The notes under the pieces were generated by a model, which saw only the letters and a list, made by a program, of their open reading frames with translations, did no database searches and was not told the origin of the DNA. DNA of 64,000 nt from Streptosporangium subroseum. Lineage in GTDB: Bacteria > Actinomycetota > Actinomycetes > Streptosporangiales > Streptosporangiaceae. A program made the translations under genes and the position numbers. The stretch is from positions 1 to 64,000 of the forward strand of contig NZ_FZOD01000015.1 of the NCBI RefSeq assembly GCF_900188345.1. Reading direction: 5' to 3'. Position 1 is the first letter of the stretch. Every line of letters starts with the position of its first letter. This document shows, piece after piece, positions 1-8,665 of this stretch.

Positions 1-195
1 CGGTAATCCGGCTCACCCGGTTGCTGCATCGCTTGTTACCCAGCGAAGCCGAGGTCGCCGGGCTACTCGCACTCATGCTGCCCACCGACGCACACCAGGA
101 AGCCCGCACCGACACCGACGCGACTCATACCTCTCGCCGACCAGCAACGCCATCCGTGGGACAAGACCGCGATCGCCGAAGGCCAGGGCATTCTC
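1..195 (+). pseudogene. Remnant of an ECF-type sigma factor (COG4941/DUF6596 kind)
   Basis: The first frame reads LLHRLLPSEAEVAGLLALML, the hallmark of the domain that follows region 4 in the large ECF sigma factors of actinomycetes. The expected continuation (LIPLADQQRHPWDKTAIAEG) is present but in another frame from about 124. There is therefore a frameshift near 100-124, and similarity fades after about 190. The N-terminal part lies outside the window. It is called a decayed gene from residue patterns alone; no function is expected. Confidence 0.6.
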
Positions 196-471
196 GCCAG
201 TACCTGCCGCCATGACATCGGCGTGTGGACGGACAACGCGGACGCTATCGGGCCCAAGCACCATGGCCGGGCAGTTCTCGGTCACCGCGCTGCGTGGGCC
301 GTCGGACGAGCCAGGCACTTGTTGGGCCTGGATGCCGACTGCGCCGGCTGGAAGCGTTGAGTTGAGCCGGCCGATGAGCGCCATCCGAAACGGCGCAGAT
401 CACAGCTGGCGTGACGTTTCAAGCAGGCGGGCCGGCCGTACATCAGTTGAAGCTTCGAAAAGGGGACTAGC

Positions 472-1320
472 GTGAACGTTTTGATCACTGGTGGCACCGG
501 ATACATCGGTGCTTTCGTCCTTCAGGTCCTTCGCTCGCGTGGACACCTGGTTCGTGCGGTCGTCCGCAGCGACGAGTCGGCGAAGGCGGTGACCGACGCC
601 GGCGCCGAGGCGGTCGTCGGTGACGTGACCGACGTGGCGTGGCTGACCGGGCAGGTGCGCGGCGCGGACGGCGCGATCCACCTCGCCGCGCTCGGCCAGG
701 ACGGTGACGACGCGTTGATCGCTGCCGTGCTGGCGGCATTCGGGGGCACCGACAAGCCGTTCGTCTACACCGGCGGTATCTGGACCTGGGGCGACAATCC
801 AGATATCACGGAGGAGAGCGATCAGATGTCCGCCGCTCTCACCGCATGGCGCGTTGAGCGGCAGCGGCGGGTTCTCGAGTCGGGCCTCAAGGCCTCGGTG
901 ATCTCGCCGTCGGTGGTGTACGGCCACGGCAAGGGCATTCCGGCCGGGATGTTCACTTACGGGCCTCGGAGCGAGGATGGAGCGTTGCGGCTCATCGGCT
1001 CTGGAGAACAGCGCTGGTCCACGGTCCACGTCGAGGATCTCGCGGAACTCTACGTCGACGTGTACGAACGCGCTCCCGGCGGGGAGCTCTACATCGCGGC
1101 CTCCGGCGTCAACCCCACCGTGCGGGAGATGGCACAGGCGGCGGTCGGCCCCGAGGGCACCCTGGCGCCGGAGTCCGCCGACGAGACCCGCGCACGATTG
1201 GGCGAACTGTTCGCCGACGCGCTCTTGCTCGATCAGCAGGCGCAGGGTACGCGGGCCAAGCAGCGGTTCGGGTGGAGCCCGAGCCGGCCCACCGTGCTCG
1301 AGGAACTGGCCGCGAACTGA
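472..1320 (+). CDS. NAD(P)-dependent epimerase/dehydratase family protein
   Basis: A 282-residue extended-SDR protein. It opens with the Rossmann glycine motif GGTGYIG (residues 7-13), followed by an acidic VVGDVTD stretch typical of cofactor binding in this family. The conserved region around SPSVVYGHGKG (about 143-153) sits where extended SDRs place the catalytic Tyr loop, but a clear YxxxK is not obvious, so it may be of the atypical NmrA/isomerase-like kind. The GTG start at 472 has a purine-rich AAAAGGGGA ribosome site just upstream. It stands alone between two decayed genes, so no pathway can be assigned. Likely cytoplasmic; substrate unknown. Confidence 0.8.
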   Translation: MNVLITGGTGYIGAFVLQVLRSRGHLVRAVVRSDESAKAVTDAGAEAVVGDVTDVAWLTGQVRGADGAIHLAALGQDGDDALIAAVLAAFGGTDKPFVYTGGIWTWGDNPDITEESDQMSAALTAWRVERQRRVLESGLKASVISPSVVYGHGKGIPAGMFTYGPRSEDGALRLIGSGEQRWSTVHVEDLAELYVDVYERAPGGELYIAASGVNPTVREMAQAAVGPEGTLAPESADETRARLGELFADALLLDQQAQGTRAKQRFGWSPSRPTVLEELAAN

Positions 1321-1329
1321 ACGCCACCG

Positions 1330-2508
1330 CTTTGTGGTCCGCGCCCACGCTTCGTAGCCGGTGGCCGTCGCCGGTGTAGGCCAGGGCGAGCACCTCGTGG
1401 ACGTGCGCCTGGTAGGACTCCCCGATGGGGACCGGCCGGCCGGTCCCCACAGGCGTACCGCGCCGCTGGTCCCGCCCGTCGCCAGCAGCGTTCCTCCGGC
1501 GGTGAACGCCCGCGCGACGACGGTGTCGAACTCGGCGGGATCCGGCCACAAACGGCCCTGGGACGGGCCGCCGGAGGCGTTCCACAGATCGACGCCGAAC
1601 TGGTGGAAGCCGGTGGCGACCCAGGATCCCGCGTACGCGATGGACCGGACGCCGTCGAGGCTGCCACCGAAGGGCTTGTCCACGACGGCGTCGTCGCGCA
1701 GGTCCACCAGGGCGCTGTTGAGACCCCCGATGACCAGGGCGCCGCCGTCGGGGCGGAAGGCCATGGCACGGTCGCCGTCACCGGGCAGGATGCGGAGCCG
1801 GGTCTGGCTCGCGACGTCCCACAACTCGGCGGGGCCCTCATCGGGCGAGGCTGCCGGCACCCGTCCATCGGGGCTGAACACCAGGCCGTCCACCGAGTCG
1901 CCGTCAGCCAGGCGGATGGTCCCGGCGGAGGCGCGGCGGCCGACGTCCCACAACGTCAGCCCGCCGGGAGTCGGCCGCGCCGGCCGCCAGCCATCGGCCG
2001 TCCGGGCTGAAGGCCAGCACGGACGAGACGGGTCCGCCGCGCAGCGGGCCGAGCGCCCGCCGGCGGTCGACGTCCCACAACGTCAGCCCGCCGTCGCCTT
2101 CGACGGCGGCGATCCGCGCGCCCGGCCGAACGCCGCCCCCTCCGCCGCCCGTGCCGCCTTCAGCGGCCGCAGGTCGTGCCCCAGGTCGAGGGTGACCACG
2201 GAGCCTCGCCCTGTCAGGTAGACGACCCGAGTGTGGTCGGGACTGAGTCGGGCCAGCGGCTTGTTCATGGTGTCGGCCAGCTTGTAGTAGAGGATGGGGG
2301 CGGTGCCAGACAGCTCCCATACGCCCAGGCTGGCCCGGTCGGAGGCGACCAGCATCGCGCCGTCCTCGCTGTAGCGCCTCCAGCGGGCAGTCATCCCCTC
2401 GACCTGCAGCCCGGGACGGAACCGGCCGGCGGCCAGGTCCCAGGTGATCGATCTCGGTCCCGAGGGCGGCGGCGCCAGCGATGAGATCGTGGCAGATGGT
2501 TGGTCGTG
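1330..2508 (-). pseudogene. WD40-repeat protein remnant, at least three frameshifts
   Basis: Several blades of a WD40 propeller can be read on the minus strand, with SPDGRW, GGLTLWDV and VRLWG motifs, but the frame changes near 2130, 1965 and 1430. Joining the pieces restores regular repeats: LGVWELSG, LTLWDVDRR, LVFSPDGR, AELWDVASQ and a final HVHEVLALAYTGDGHRLRS. The 5' part is missing and the remnant abuts the lgt stop at 2509. Such repeats normally form the sensor tail of large actinobacterial STAND NTPases or kinases. Several independent shifts in one gene, while its neighbours are intact, argue for decay rather than sequencing error. Confidence 0.75.
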
Positions 2509-3405
2509 TCAGGTGCTCTCGATCGGATCGGAAGCCTGCCCGCCGTTCTCCTCGTGCGAGGCCTTGTGCTGTGAGACCGGCACCACGATCTGTTCGGTGC
2601 CCTTGTTACGAGTCACCCAGAGATAGACCAGCGCGCCGATGAACAGCACGATCGAGGTCCACTGGTTGATCCGCAGCCCCAGGAGCGTCACCGCGTGGTC
2701 CACTCCGCCCACCGGGTCGATCCGCAGCCCCTCGATCCAGAACCGCCCGAACGTGTAGCCGGCGACGTAGAGGGCGAACAGGCGGCCGTGGCGCAGCGTG
2801 AACCGCCTACCGGCCAGGATCAGTGCAAAACCGAGCGCCGCGTCCCACAACGACTCGTACAGGAACGTCGGGTGGTAGAGCACGCCTGGCTCACCGCCGT
2901 GCGCCTGGTCGATCTCCAGGCCCCACGGCAACGTGGTTGGACTGCCGTACAGCTCCTGGTTGAACCAGTTGCCCCAGCGGGCGATCGCCTGCCCGAACGC
3001 GATGCTGGGCGCGACCGTGTCGGCCACGGCGCCCAGAGACAGCCCCCGGCGACGGCAGGCCAGCCACATGCCCACGCCTCCCAGGGCAATCGCGCCCCAG
3101 ATGCTGAGCCCGCCTTCCCAGATGAACAGCGCCCGGTAGGGCTCCTTGATCGCGCGCGGGCCGAAGTAGGTCTGCCAGTCGGTGATGACGTGGTAGAGGC
3201 GAGCGCCGATCAGGCCGAAGATCACTCCGGGGACCGCGATCTCGCTGATCGTGCCCTTCTCGCCGCCGCGAGCGCGCCAGCGGCGCTCGCTGAACCAGAT
3301 GCCGAAGATGATCGCGACGACGAAGCACAATGCGTAGGCCCGAATCGGGATAAATCCGATATACCAGACCCCTTCGGAAGGGCTTGGAATCGAGGCAAGG
3401 GGCAT
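2509..3405 (-). CDS. lgt: Prolipoprotein diacylglyceryl transferase
   Basis: Transfers diacylglycerol from phosphatidylglycerol to the lipobox cysteine of prolipoproteins at the inner face of the cytoplasmic membrane. The 298-residue protein has about seven membrane segments. Family motifs are clear: GARLYHVITDW, the signature equivalent RWGNWFNQELYG, and HGGEPGVLYHPTFLYES. The ATG at 3405 is chosen because it gives the usual MPLASIPSPSEGVWY start; a longer reading from 3531 adds residues unlike the family. The C-terminal tail after the last helix is short and charged. The usual trp or pykA neighbours of lgt are absent. It would process lipoproteins such as EfeO and the siderophore-binding protein in this window. 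Confidence 0.95.
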   Translation of the reverse strand: MPLASIPSPSEGVWYIGFIPIRAYALCFVVAIIFGIWFSERRWRARGGEKGTISEIAVPGVIFGLIGARLYHVITDWQTYFGPRAIKEPYRALFIWEGGLSIWGAIALGGVGMWLACRRRGLSLGAVADTVAPSIAFGQAIARWGNWFNQELYGSPTTLPWGLEIDQAHGGEPGVLYHPTFLYESLWDAALGFALILAGRRFTLRHGRLFALYVAGYTFGRFWIEGLRIDPVGGVDHAVTLLGLRINQWTSIVLFIGALVYLWVTRNKGTEQIVVPVSQHKASHEENGGQASDPIEST

Positions 3406-3648
3406 GCCGGTGAGGCTAGTCAACATGAGGCCACTTGGCCGCCTTCGTGACCTGATCGCAAACATTCTCAGATGCGACGTCGACGCTCTTCCCGGCTTCG
3501 GTGGAAATCGGCCCTCATCTGGGTTGGGCACAGCCCCCCGTGACGTGGACTACCTATTACCACCGATGGAAGTCCGGCCCCCCGCTCACCGGTAGAGCCC
3601 CCGATCAAAGGTCGCCAGAACGACAGCGGTCCTGGGTCGAGAAGGGAA

Positions 3649-3654
3649 TATACT
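3649..3654 (+). promoter_or_regulatory. -10-like TATACT six bases before the start of the MmyB-type gene
   Basis: TATACT ends six bases before the ATG at 3661 and no Shine-Dalgarno sequence lies between them. This spacing places the transcription start at or next to the A of the ATG, so the regulator mRNA may be leaderless, which is common in actinomycetes. No clear -35 element is visible. Confidence 0.4.
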
Positions 3655-3660
3655 GGACAA

Positions 3661-4512
3661 ATGGAACGCCTCGTGGGACTAGGGGACTTCCTCCGCTCTC
3701 GCCGGGCCCGCATCAATCCTGAAGACGTCGGGATGGAGGGCGTAGGGCAAAGACGTGTTCCAGGGCTACGTCGCGAGGAGCTCGCACGACTCGCCGGCGT
3801 CAGCGTCGACTACTACACCCGGCTGGAGCAGGGCCGCAGCAAGAGCGCCTCTCCGGTAGTCCTCGACTCGATCGCCCGCGCGCTCCGGCTCAACCAGAGC
3901 GAGCGTGATCACCTGTTTACGCTGGCCAGTCCCATCATCAATCCCGTCCGTCACGCAGGTATCTGGCAACGGGTACCACCCGTGACCCACGAACTGCTCG
4001 ATGCACTGGAGCACGCCGACATCCCGGCGTGCGTATTCAGCCATTGCCTGGACATCCTGGCCGCCAACCGGCCGTTCAATGCCCTGCACATGTGGCAGGA
4101 CGACAGACCGGCGCGAGACAACAGCCTCCCGAGATTCTTCTTCCTGGACCCGAACTCACGCACGCTGTATCTCGACTGGGAGCACGTGGCGACCGACGTC
4201 ACCGCCATGCTCCATTTTGCCCTCGGGCGTCATCCCGACGAGCCGAGGATCAACGAGCTGATCGGGGAGTTACTGGAAAACGAGGACTTCAGGAGAATAT
4301 GGGCTTCTCAGCATGTATATGAGCGCGCCTCGGGAACGATTTCCTTTCACCATCCGATAGTCGGGGACTTCTCTACCAACTACCAGCTTCTGCGTCTCCC
4401 CGGAGACCTCGAGCAGTTCCTGTTCGTCTGCACCGCTGCACAGGGATCCCTGTCCGCCTCCGCCCTGGAACGGCTGGGCCGCATGGGCCAGAAGAGCTCA
4501 TCCTTTCCATGA
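3661..4512 (+). CDS. Helix-turn-helix regulator, MmyB-like ligand-binding type
   Basis: A 283-residue transcription factor. Residues 5-75 are an Xre-type HTH with the family signature VPGLRREELARLAGVSVDYY, followed by LEQGRSKSASPVVLDSIARAL. Residues about 105-275 match the MmyB-like PAS-fold domain, with the typical ILAANRPFNAL and LFFLDP-like (RFFFLDPNSR) strings; in this family the domain binds a fatty acid or another small hydrophobic ligand. These regulators usually control an adjacent oxidoreductase gene, but none lies next to it here; the neighbours are lgt (divergent) and an endonuclease Q-like gene. The target is unknown. Confidence 0.9.
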   Translation: MERLVGLGDFLRSRRARINPEDVGMEGVGQRRVPGLRREELARLAGVSVDYYTRLEQGRSKSASPVVLDSIARALRLNQSERDHLFTLASPIINPVRHAGIWQRVPPVTHELLDALEHADIPACVFSHCLDILAANRPFNALHMWQDDRPARDNSLPRFFFLDPNSRTLYLDWEHVATDVTAMLHFALGRHPDEPRINELIGELLENEDFRRIWASQHVYERASGTISFHHPIVGDFSTNYQLLRLPGDLEQFLFVCTAAQGSLSASALERLGRMGQKSSSFP

Positions 4513-4746
4513 CCAACGGTGGCGGACTCCGTGACCTCGTGTTCATAAATCGTCTTGATCGTGGAACACCTGGCCCTCAGCGCAGTGCGCGGGGCCTTCC
4601 GCTTCGTCGGCGGGACCTGTCCAGTTAAGGGTGTATCTCGGTTTTGATTGGTGGGAAGCCCGGCATGGCCGCGCGCTGGAGCGGCTGACATCCCGGATCG
4701 GCGCCACGGGTTGGGTTCAGGCGCTCTTCAGGGCTTTCGTGTTCGG

Positions 4747-4767
4747 CCTGTGACAAAATGTCACAGG
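4747..4767. promoter_or_regulatory. Perfect 9-bp inverted repeat spanning the endonuclease Q start codon
   Basis: CCTGTGACA (4747-4755) and TGTCACAGG (4759-4767) are exact inverted copies around AAA. The ATG at 4758 lies inside the palindrome. It could be a repressor operator or an mRNA hairpin hiding the start. It resembles CRP/FNR-type TGTGA-TCACA sites, but with a 7-base spacer instead of 6. Confidence 0.5.
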
Positions 4768-6053
4768 TGCGCTTTCATACCGATCTGCACATGCACTCGA
4801 AATACTCCAGGGCCTGTAGCAAGAACAGCGACCTGGAGCATCTGACGTTGTGGGCGCGGCGCAAGGGCGTCACCGTGATGGGCACCGGCGACTTCACGCA
4901 TCCGGCGTGGTTCGGCCGGCTCCGCGAGGCCCTCGTACCGGCGGAGCCCGGGTTGTTCCGGCTGCGCGCGGAGCTGGACGAGGACATCGCCCGCGAGCTG
5001 CCGCCCAGCGTGGCCGCCGCCCCGGTGCGGTTCATGCTGTCGGTGGAGGTCTCCACGGTCTACCGGCGTGCCGGGCGCACTCGCAAGATCCACCACCTGG
5101 TGTACCTGCCCGACTTCGACGCGGCGGAGGCGTTCAACCGCAGGCTCGCACAGGTCGGCGACCTGAGCTCGGACGGCCGGCCCATCCTCGGCCTGGACTC
5201 CCGCGATCTGCTGCAGATCACCCTGAACTGCGGCGACGGCGCCTACCTGGTGCCGGCGCACGTCTGGACGCCGTGGTTCGGCGTGTTCGGCTCCAAGTCC
5301 GGATTCGACACGATCGAGGAGTGCTACGGCGAGCTGGCCGACCACATCTTCGCGCTGGAGACCGGACTGTCCAGCGATCCCGAGATGAACTGGCGGGTCT
5401 CCGGCCTGGACGGCTACCGGATGGTGAGCTACTCCGACGCGCACTCGCCGCCCAGGATCGGCCGCGAGACGACGGTCTTCGACGTCGACCTCGACTATTT
5501 CGCGATCCTGCGCGCGCTGCGGACCGGCGCCGGGCACGAGGGGACGGTCGAGTTCTTCCCCGAGGAGGGCCGGTACCACCTGGACGGGCATCGCAAGTGC
5601 GGCATCCGGATGACCCCGGAGGAGACGCGCAGGCGCGACGGGATCTGCCCGGTGTGCGGCAAGCCGCTCACCGTGGGCGTACTGAGCCGGGTCGAGGAGC
5701 TGGCCGACCGTAAGAAGGGCGTACGGCCGGACGGCGCCGCCGGTTTCCGCAGCCTCGTCCCCCTCCCGGAGATCGTGGGCGAGGTCCTCGGCGTGGGACC
5801 GACGAGCAAGAAGGTGCTCGCGGAGGTCGACGAGCTCGTCGCCGCCCTGGGGCCGGAGCTGGCGATCCTGGAGGACGTTCCGGTCGACGACATCGCGATC
5901 CGCTCCCTGCCGCTGGCCGAGGCCATCCGCCGGCTGCGCCGCGGCGAGGTGGTCCGGGACCCCGGATACGACGGTGAGTACGGGGTGATCCGGCTCTTCG
6001 AGCCCGGTGAGGCGATCCCGGCGGACACGGCCGTCACCCCGCCGCTTTTCTAG
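4758..6053 (+). CDS. Endonuclease Q-like PHP-domain DNA repair protein
   Basis: EndoQ enzymes cut DNA 5' of deaminated bases (uracil, hypoxanthine, xanthine) and abasic sites. The 431-residue protein starts with the PHP metal-site motif HTDLHMHSKYS (residues 6-16), then MGTGDFTHP, SVEVSTVYRR, LVPAHVWTPWFG and SYSDAHSP, all metal or active-site blocks of the family. A zinc-ribbon-like element follows (RKCG at about 277 and CPVCG at about 298). The C-terminal third carries a helix-hairpin-like segment (EVLGVGPTSKKV). The start must precede the HTDLH motif: ATG 4758, or GTG 4767 as an alternative. It stands alone. Its last codons lie inside a 17-bp tandem repeat. Confidence 0.85.
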   Translation: MSQVRFHTDLHMHSKYSRACSKNSDLEHLTLWARRKGVTVMGTGDFTHPAWFGRLREALVPAEPGLFRLRAELDEDIARELPPSVAAAPVRFMLSVEVSTVYRRAGRTRKIHHLVYLPDFDAAEAFNRRLAQVGDLSSDGRPILGLDSRDLLQITLNCGDGAYLVPAHVWTPWFGVFGSKSGFDTIEECYGELADHIFALETGLSSDPEMNWRVSGLDGYRMVSYSDAHSPPRIGRETTVFDVDLDYFAILRALRTGAGHEGTVEFFPEEGRYHLDGHRKCGIRMTPEETRRRDGICPVCGKPLTVGVLSRVEELADRKKGVRPDGAAGFRSLVPLPEIVGEVLGVGPTSKKVLAEVDELVAALGPELAILEDVPVDDIAIRSLPLAEAIRRLRRGEVVRDPGYDGEYGVIRLFEPGEAIPADTAVTPPLF

Positions 6054-6207
6054 GCTCGCCACCCTTGCAGGCCCGCCGCTTTTCTAGGCTCGCCACCCTT
6101 GCAGGCCCGCCGCTTTTCCGAGCCCACTGCCCTTGCAGGCCCACTGCCCTTGCAGGCCCACTGCCCTTGCAGGCCCACTGCCCTTGCAGGCCCACTGCTC
6201 TTGCGGG
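6038..6207. repeat. Ten tandem copies of a 17-bp repeat
   Basis: Copies start at 6038, 6055, 6072, 6089, 6106, 6123, 6140, 6157, 6174 and 6191. The first five alternate between CCCGCCGCTTTTCTAGG and CTCGCCACCCTTGCAGG; four later copies are the exact unit CCCACTGCCCTTGCAGG. The first copy contains the TAG stop of the upstream gene, so the array grew from or into the coding end. The perfect copies suggest recent expansion and probable length variation between strains. Confidence 0.9.
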
Positions 6208-6351
6208 CCGGCCGTTCTCCAGTCCCGCTGTCACGCCGGCACGGATGACGATCACGCCCGGCCCGGCCCCTCACCAAGATCCCAGCTCAGGGGACGCCGC
6301 GTCATTTTTGACTCCACACACCCCGTGAAAGAAACTTGAGGTCCTATCAAG

Positions 6352-6390
6352 TAAGGTTTGCCTGCCCTAGTTTAGGCAAGCCTTCCATTG
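6352..6390. promoter_or_regulatory. Two adjacent DtxR/IdeR-type iron boxes before efeU
   Basis: TAAGGTTTGCCTGCCCTAG (6352-6370) agrees with the IdeR consensus TTAGGTTAGGCTAACCTAA at 13 of 19 positions. A second, weaker match (TTAGGCAAGCC at 6372-6382) follows directly. They lie 15-50 bases before the efeU start, where a Fe(II)-bound repressor would block transcription, so the iron importer would be made only when iron is scarce. Confidence 0.6.
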
Positions 6391-6404
6391 ACCCTGGAGT
6401 GACG

Positions 6405-7238
6405 GTGTTCGCCAGTTACCTCATCGGCCTGCGCGAGGGACTCGAGGCCACCCTCGTGGTCTCCGTTCTCGTCGCGTTCCTGGTCAAAGGCGACCGCAAG
6501 GATCGCCTTCCCCTCGTGTGGGCCGGAGTGATCGCCGCGGTGGCGCTCTCCGTCGGGTTCGGTGCGCTGCTCACCTTCACCGCGGCTCACCTCGGGCACC
6601 AGCAGCAGGAGCTGTTCGACGCGATCACCTCGCTGCTCGCCACCGTCTTCGTCACCTGGATGATCTTCTGGATGCGCCGGGCCGCCCGCTCGCTCTCCGG
6701 CGAGCTGCGCACCAAGCTCAACGACGCGCTCCAGCTCGGCTCGACCGCCGTGGCCATCATGGCGTTCCTGGCCGTGGTCCGCGAGGGCCTGGAGACCTCA
6801 CTGCTGTTCTTCGCCTCCGTACAGGGCGCGACCACGAGTGCCACCCCGCTGATCGGCATCAGCCTGGGCATCCTCACCTCGATCGTGCTCGGCTGGGGCA
6901 TCTACAAGAGCGCCATGAAGATCAATCTCACCACGTTCTTCACCTGGACGGGACTGCTGCTGATCTTGGTCGCCGCCGGCATCTTCAAGTACGGCGTGCA
7001 CGACCTGCAGGAGGCCAACATCCTGCCGGGCCTCTCCACCCAGGCGTTCGACATCAGCGCCGTCCTCCCCCCCGACTCCTGGTGGGGCGCCCTGGTCGCC
7101 GGAATGTTCAACATCACCCCGCAGCCGAGCGTGCTGGAGACCATCGCCTGGATCGTCTACGCGGTGCCCACGCTGATTCTCTTCCTCCGCCCGCAGTCCA
7201 AGCGCCCGGCGCCCGCCGTCACCACCCCTGCTCAATAG
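6405..7238 (+). CDS. efeU: Iron permease of the EfeU/Ftr1 family
   Basis: Membrane permease of the EfeUOB ferrous/ferric iron uptake system. The 277-residue protein has about seven hydrophobic segments. The two signature REGLE motifs that pass iron are present: GLREGLEATL at the N-terminus and VVREGLETSLL near the middle. The GTG at 6405 is preferred over GTG 6399 or an upstream TTG at 6336, because GGAG sits five bases before it and the product then begins (M)FASYLIGLREGLE like its homologues. Seven bases separate it from efeO. The upstream iron boxes predict repression by an iron-loaded DtxR-family protein. Confidence 0.92.
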   Translation: MFASYLIGLREGLEATLVVSVLVAFLVKGDRKDRLPLVWAGVIAAVALSVGFGALLTFTAAHLGHQQQELFDAITSLLATVFVTWMIFWMRRAARSLSGELRTKLNDALQLGSTAVAIMAFLAVVREGLETSLLFFASVQGATTSATPLIGISLGILTSIVLGWGIYKSAMKINLTTFFTWTGLLLILVAAGIFKYGVHDLQEANILPGLSTQAFDISAVLPPDSWWGALVAGMFNITPQPSVLETIAWIVYAVPTLILFLRPQSKRPAPAVTTPAQ

Positions 7239-7245
7239 GAGAACC

Positions 7246-8388
7246 ATGCGTACGTCCATCACTCTCGTCGCCGTCGGGCTGGCCCTGGCCGCGCTGTCCG
7301 CCTGCTCGAGCGAACCCCAGCAGGCGGGCACCGCGGCGAGCCCCGGCCCCGCCAAGGACAGCAAGATCGCCGTTGCGGCGAACGACACCGAGTGCAAGGT
7401 CGCGGTCAGCGAGGTGAACGCCGGCACCTCCACGTTCGCCATCACCAACGCCGGTTCCAAGGTCACCGAGTTCTACGTCTACGCGCCGGGTGACCGCGTG
7501 ATGGGCGAGGTGGAGAACATCGTGCCCGGCCTGACCCGCGACGTCATCGTCGAGCTGCCGGCCGGCACCTACGAGGCCGCCTGCAAGCCGGGCATGATCG
7601 GCAATGGCATCCGCAACCCGCTGACGGTCAGCGGTGAGCACACGCCGCTGACCGATGACGCCAAGCTGGCGGACGCCACCGCGAGCTACAAGCGCTACAT
7701 CAAGTCGCAGAGCGACACGCTGCTGGTCAAGACCCAGGAGTTCGTCGACGCCGTCAAGGCCGGCGACATCGACAAGGCCAAGGCCCTCTTCCCGGTCGCG
7801 CGCACCTACTGGGAGCGCATCGAGCCCGTCGCGGAGATCTTCGGCGACCTCGACCCGGCCATCGACGCGCGCGAGGCCGACCTTGAGGAGGGTCAGGAGT
7901 GGACCGGCTACCACAAGATCGAAAAGGATCTGTGGATCAAGAAGGACGTCTCCAAGGACGGTCCGATCGCCGACAAGCTCATGACCGACGTCAAGACCAT
8001 CGTGGACAAGTCCAACACCGCGGAGCTCTCCCCCGTCCAGCTGGCCAACGGCGCCAAGGAGCTGCTCGACGAGGTGGCCACCGGGAAGATCACCGGTGAG
8101 GAGGACACCTGGTCGCACACCGACCTGTGGGACTTCGACGCCAACCTGCAGGGATCCAAGGCCGCCGTCCAGTCGCTGCGCCCGGTGCTGGAGGAGCGCG
8201 CCCCCGACCTGGTCAAGACGCTCGACGAGAAGTTCACCGCCGCCGAGGACGCGCTGGGCGCGCACCAGAAGGGCGATGGCTGGCAGCTGCACAACGAACT
8301 GTCCAAGGACGAGCTGAAGAAGCTGTCCGACGCGATCAACGCGCTGGCCGAGCCGATCAGCAAGATCGCCGCCGTCGTCGTGAAATAA
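7246..8388 (+). CDS. efeO: EfeO iron-uptake lipoprotein (cupredoxin plus M75 domain)
   Basis: Captures iron outside the membrane and feeds EfeU. Residues 1-20 are a lipoprotein signal ending in LSAC. A cupredoxin-like domain follows (about 42-125), with a CK...M arrangement (ACKPGMIGNG). The peptidase-M75/imelysin domain (about 145-378) contains the metal-binding HxxE in GYHKIEKDLW (near 223). Length (380) is normal for two-domain EfeO. AGGAGA lies just before the ATG, and translation is probably coupled to efeU. The third gene of the usual operon, efeB (Tat-exported haem peroxidase), is not downstream; a strong hairpin ends the unit. Confidence 0.93.
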   Translation: MRTSITLVAVGLALAALSACSSEPQQAGTAASPGPAKDSKIAVAANDTECKVAVSEVNAGTSTFAITNAGSKVTEFYVYAPGDRVMGEVENIVPGLTRDVIVELPAGTYEAACKPGMIGNGIRNPLTVSGEHTPLTDDAKLADATASYKRYIKSQSDTLLVKTQEFVDAVKAGDIDKAKALFPVARTYWERIEPVAEIFGDLDPAIDAREADLEEGQEWTGYHKIEKDLWIKKDVSKDGPIADKLMTDVKTIVDKSNTAELSPVQLANGAKELLDEVATGKITGEEDTWSHTDLWDFDANLQGSKAAVQSLRPVLEERAPDLVKTLDEKFTAAEDALGAHQKGDGWQLHNELSKDELKKLSDAINALAEPISKIAAVVVK

Positions 8389-8397
8389 GCCGCGAGG

Positions 8398-8427
8398 CCC
8401 GCGCCCGCCGTACGGGCGGAGCGCGGG
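8398..8427 (+). terminator. GC-rich hairpin after efeO
   Basis: CCCGCGCCCGCC pairs with GGGCGGAGCGCGGG (one bulge) around a short GTAC-type loop, ten bases after the efeO stop. There is no T-run, as is common in actinomycetes. Confidence 0.7.
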
Positions 8428-8665
8428 CAGCGTAAACGGCTGCCGGCCCAGCGGAATCGCTGACATCGGCGTGGGCGTTTCCCGCACGCGCGGGAGAACC
8501 GGCGGTCACCATCGACACCACTCGGCACCGCGAGCAGTCGTCTGAACAGCAGGTTGTACGGCGCGATCGCCCGGAGCAGCCGGTGGGGCACCGACGAGCC
8601 CCATCCCCCTCGCCTGGTTCACCGTGCCCGGGCGAGGCCGGCAGCCGCGGGCCACCACGTCGGCG

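Noticed and set aside
1..12. CGGTAATCCGGC also occurs near 9794, suggesting a long repeat
   Set aside because: Similarity stops after about a dozen bases; probably chance.
4747..4767. Palindrome considered as a CRP/FNR site
   Set aside because: Half-sites fit, but the spacer is 7 rather than 6 bases and the ATG lies inside, so a classical CRP site is not claimed.
6038..6207. Repeat array considered as a CRISPR
   Set aside because: Units are contiguous 17-mers with no unique spacers and no cas genes nearby.
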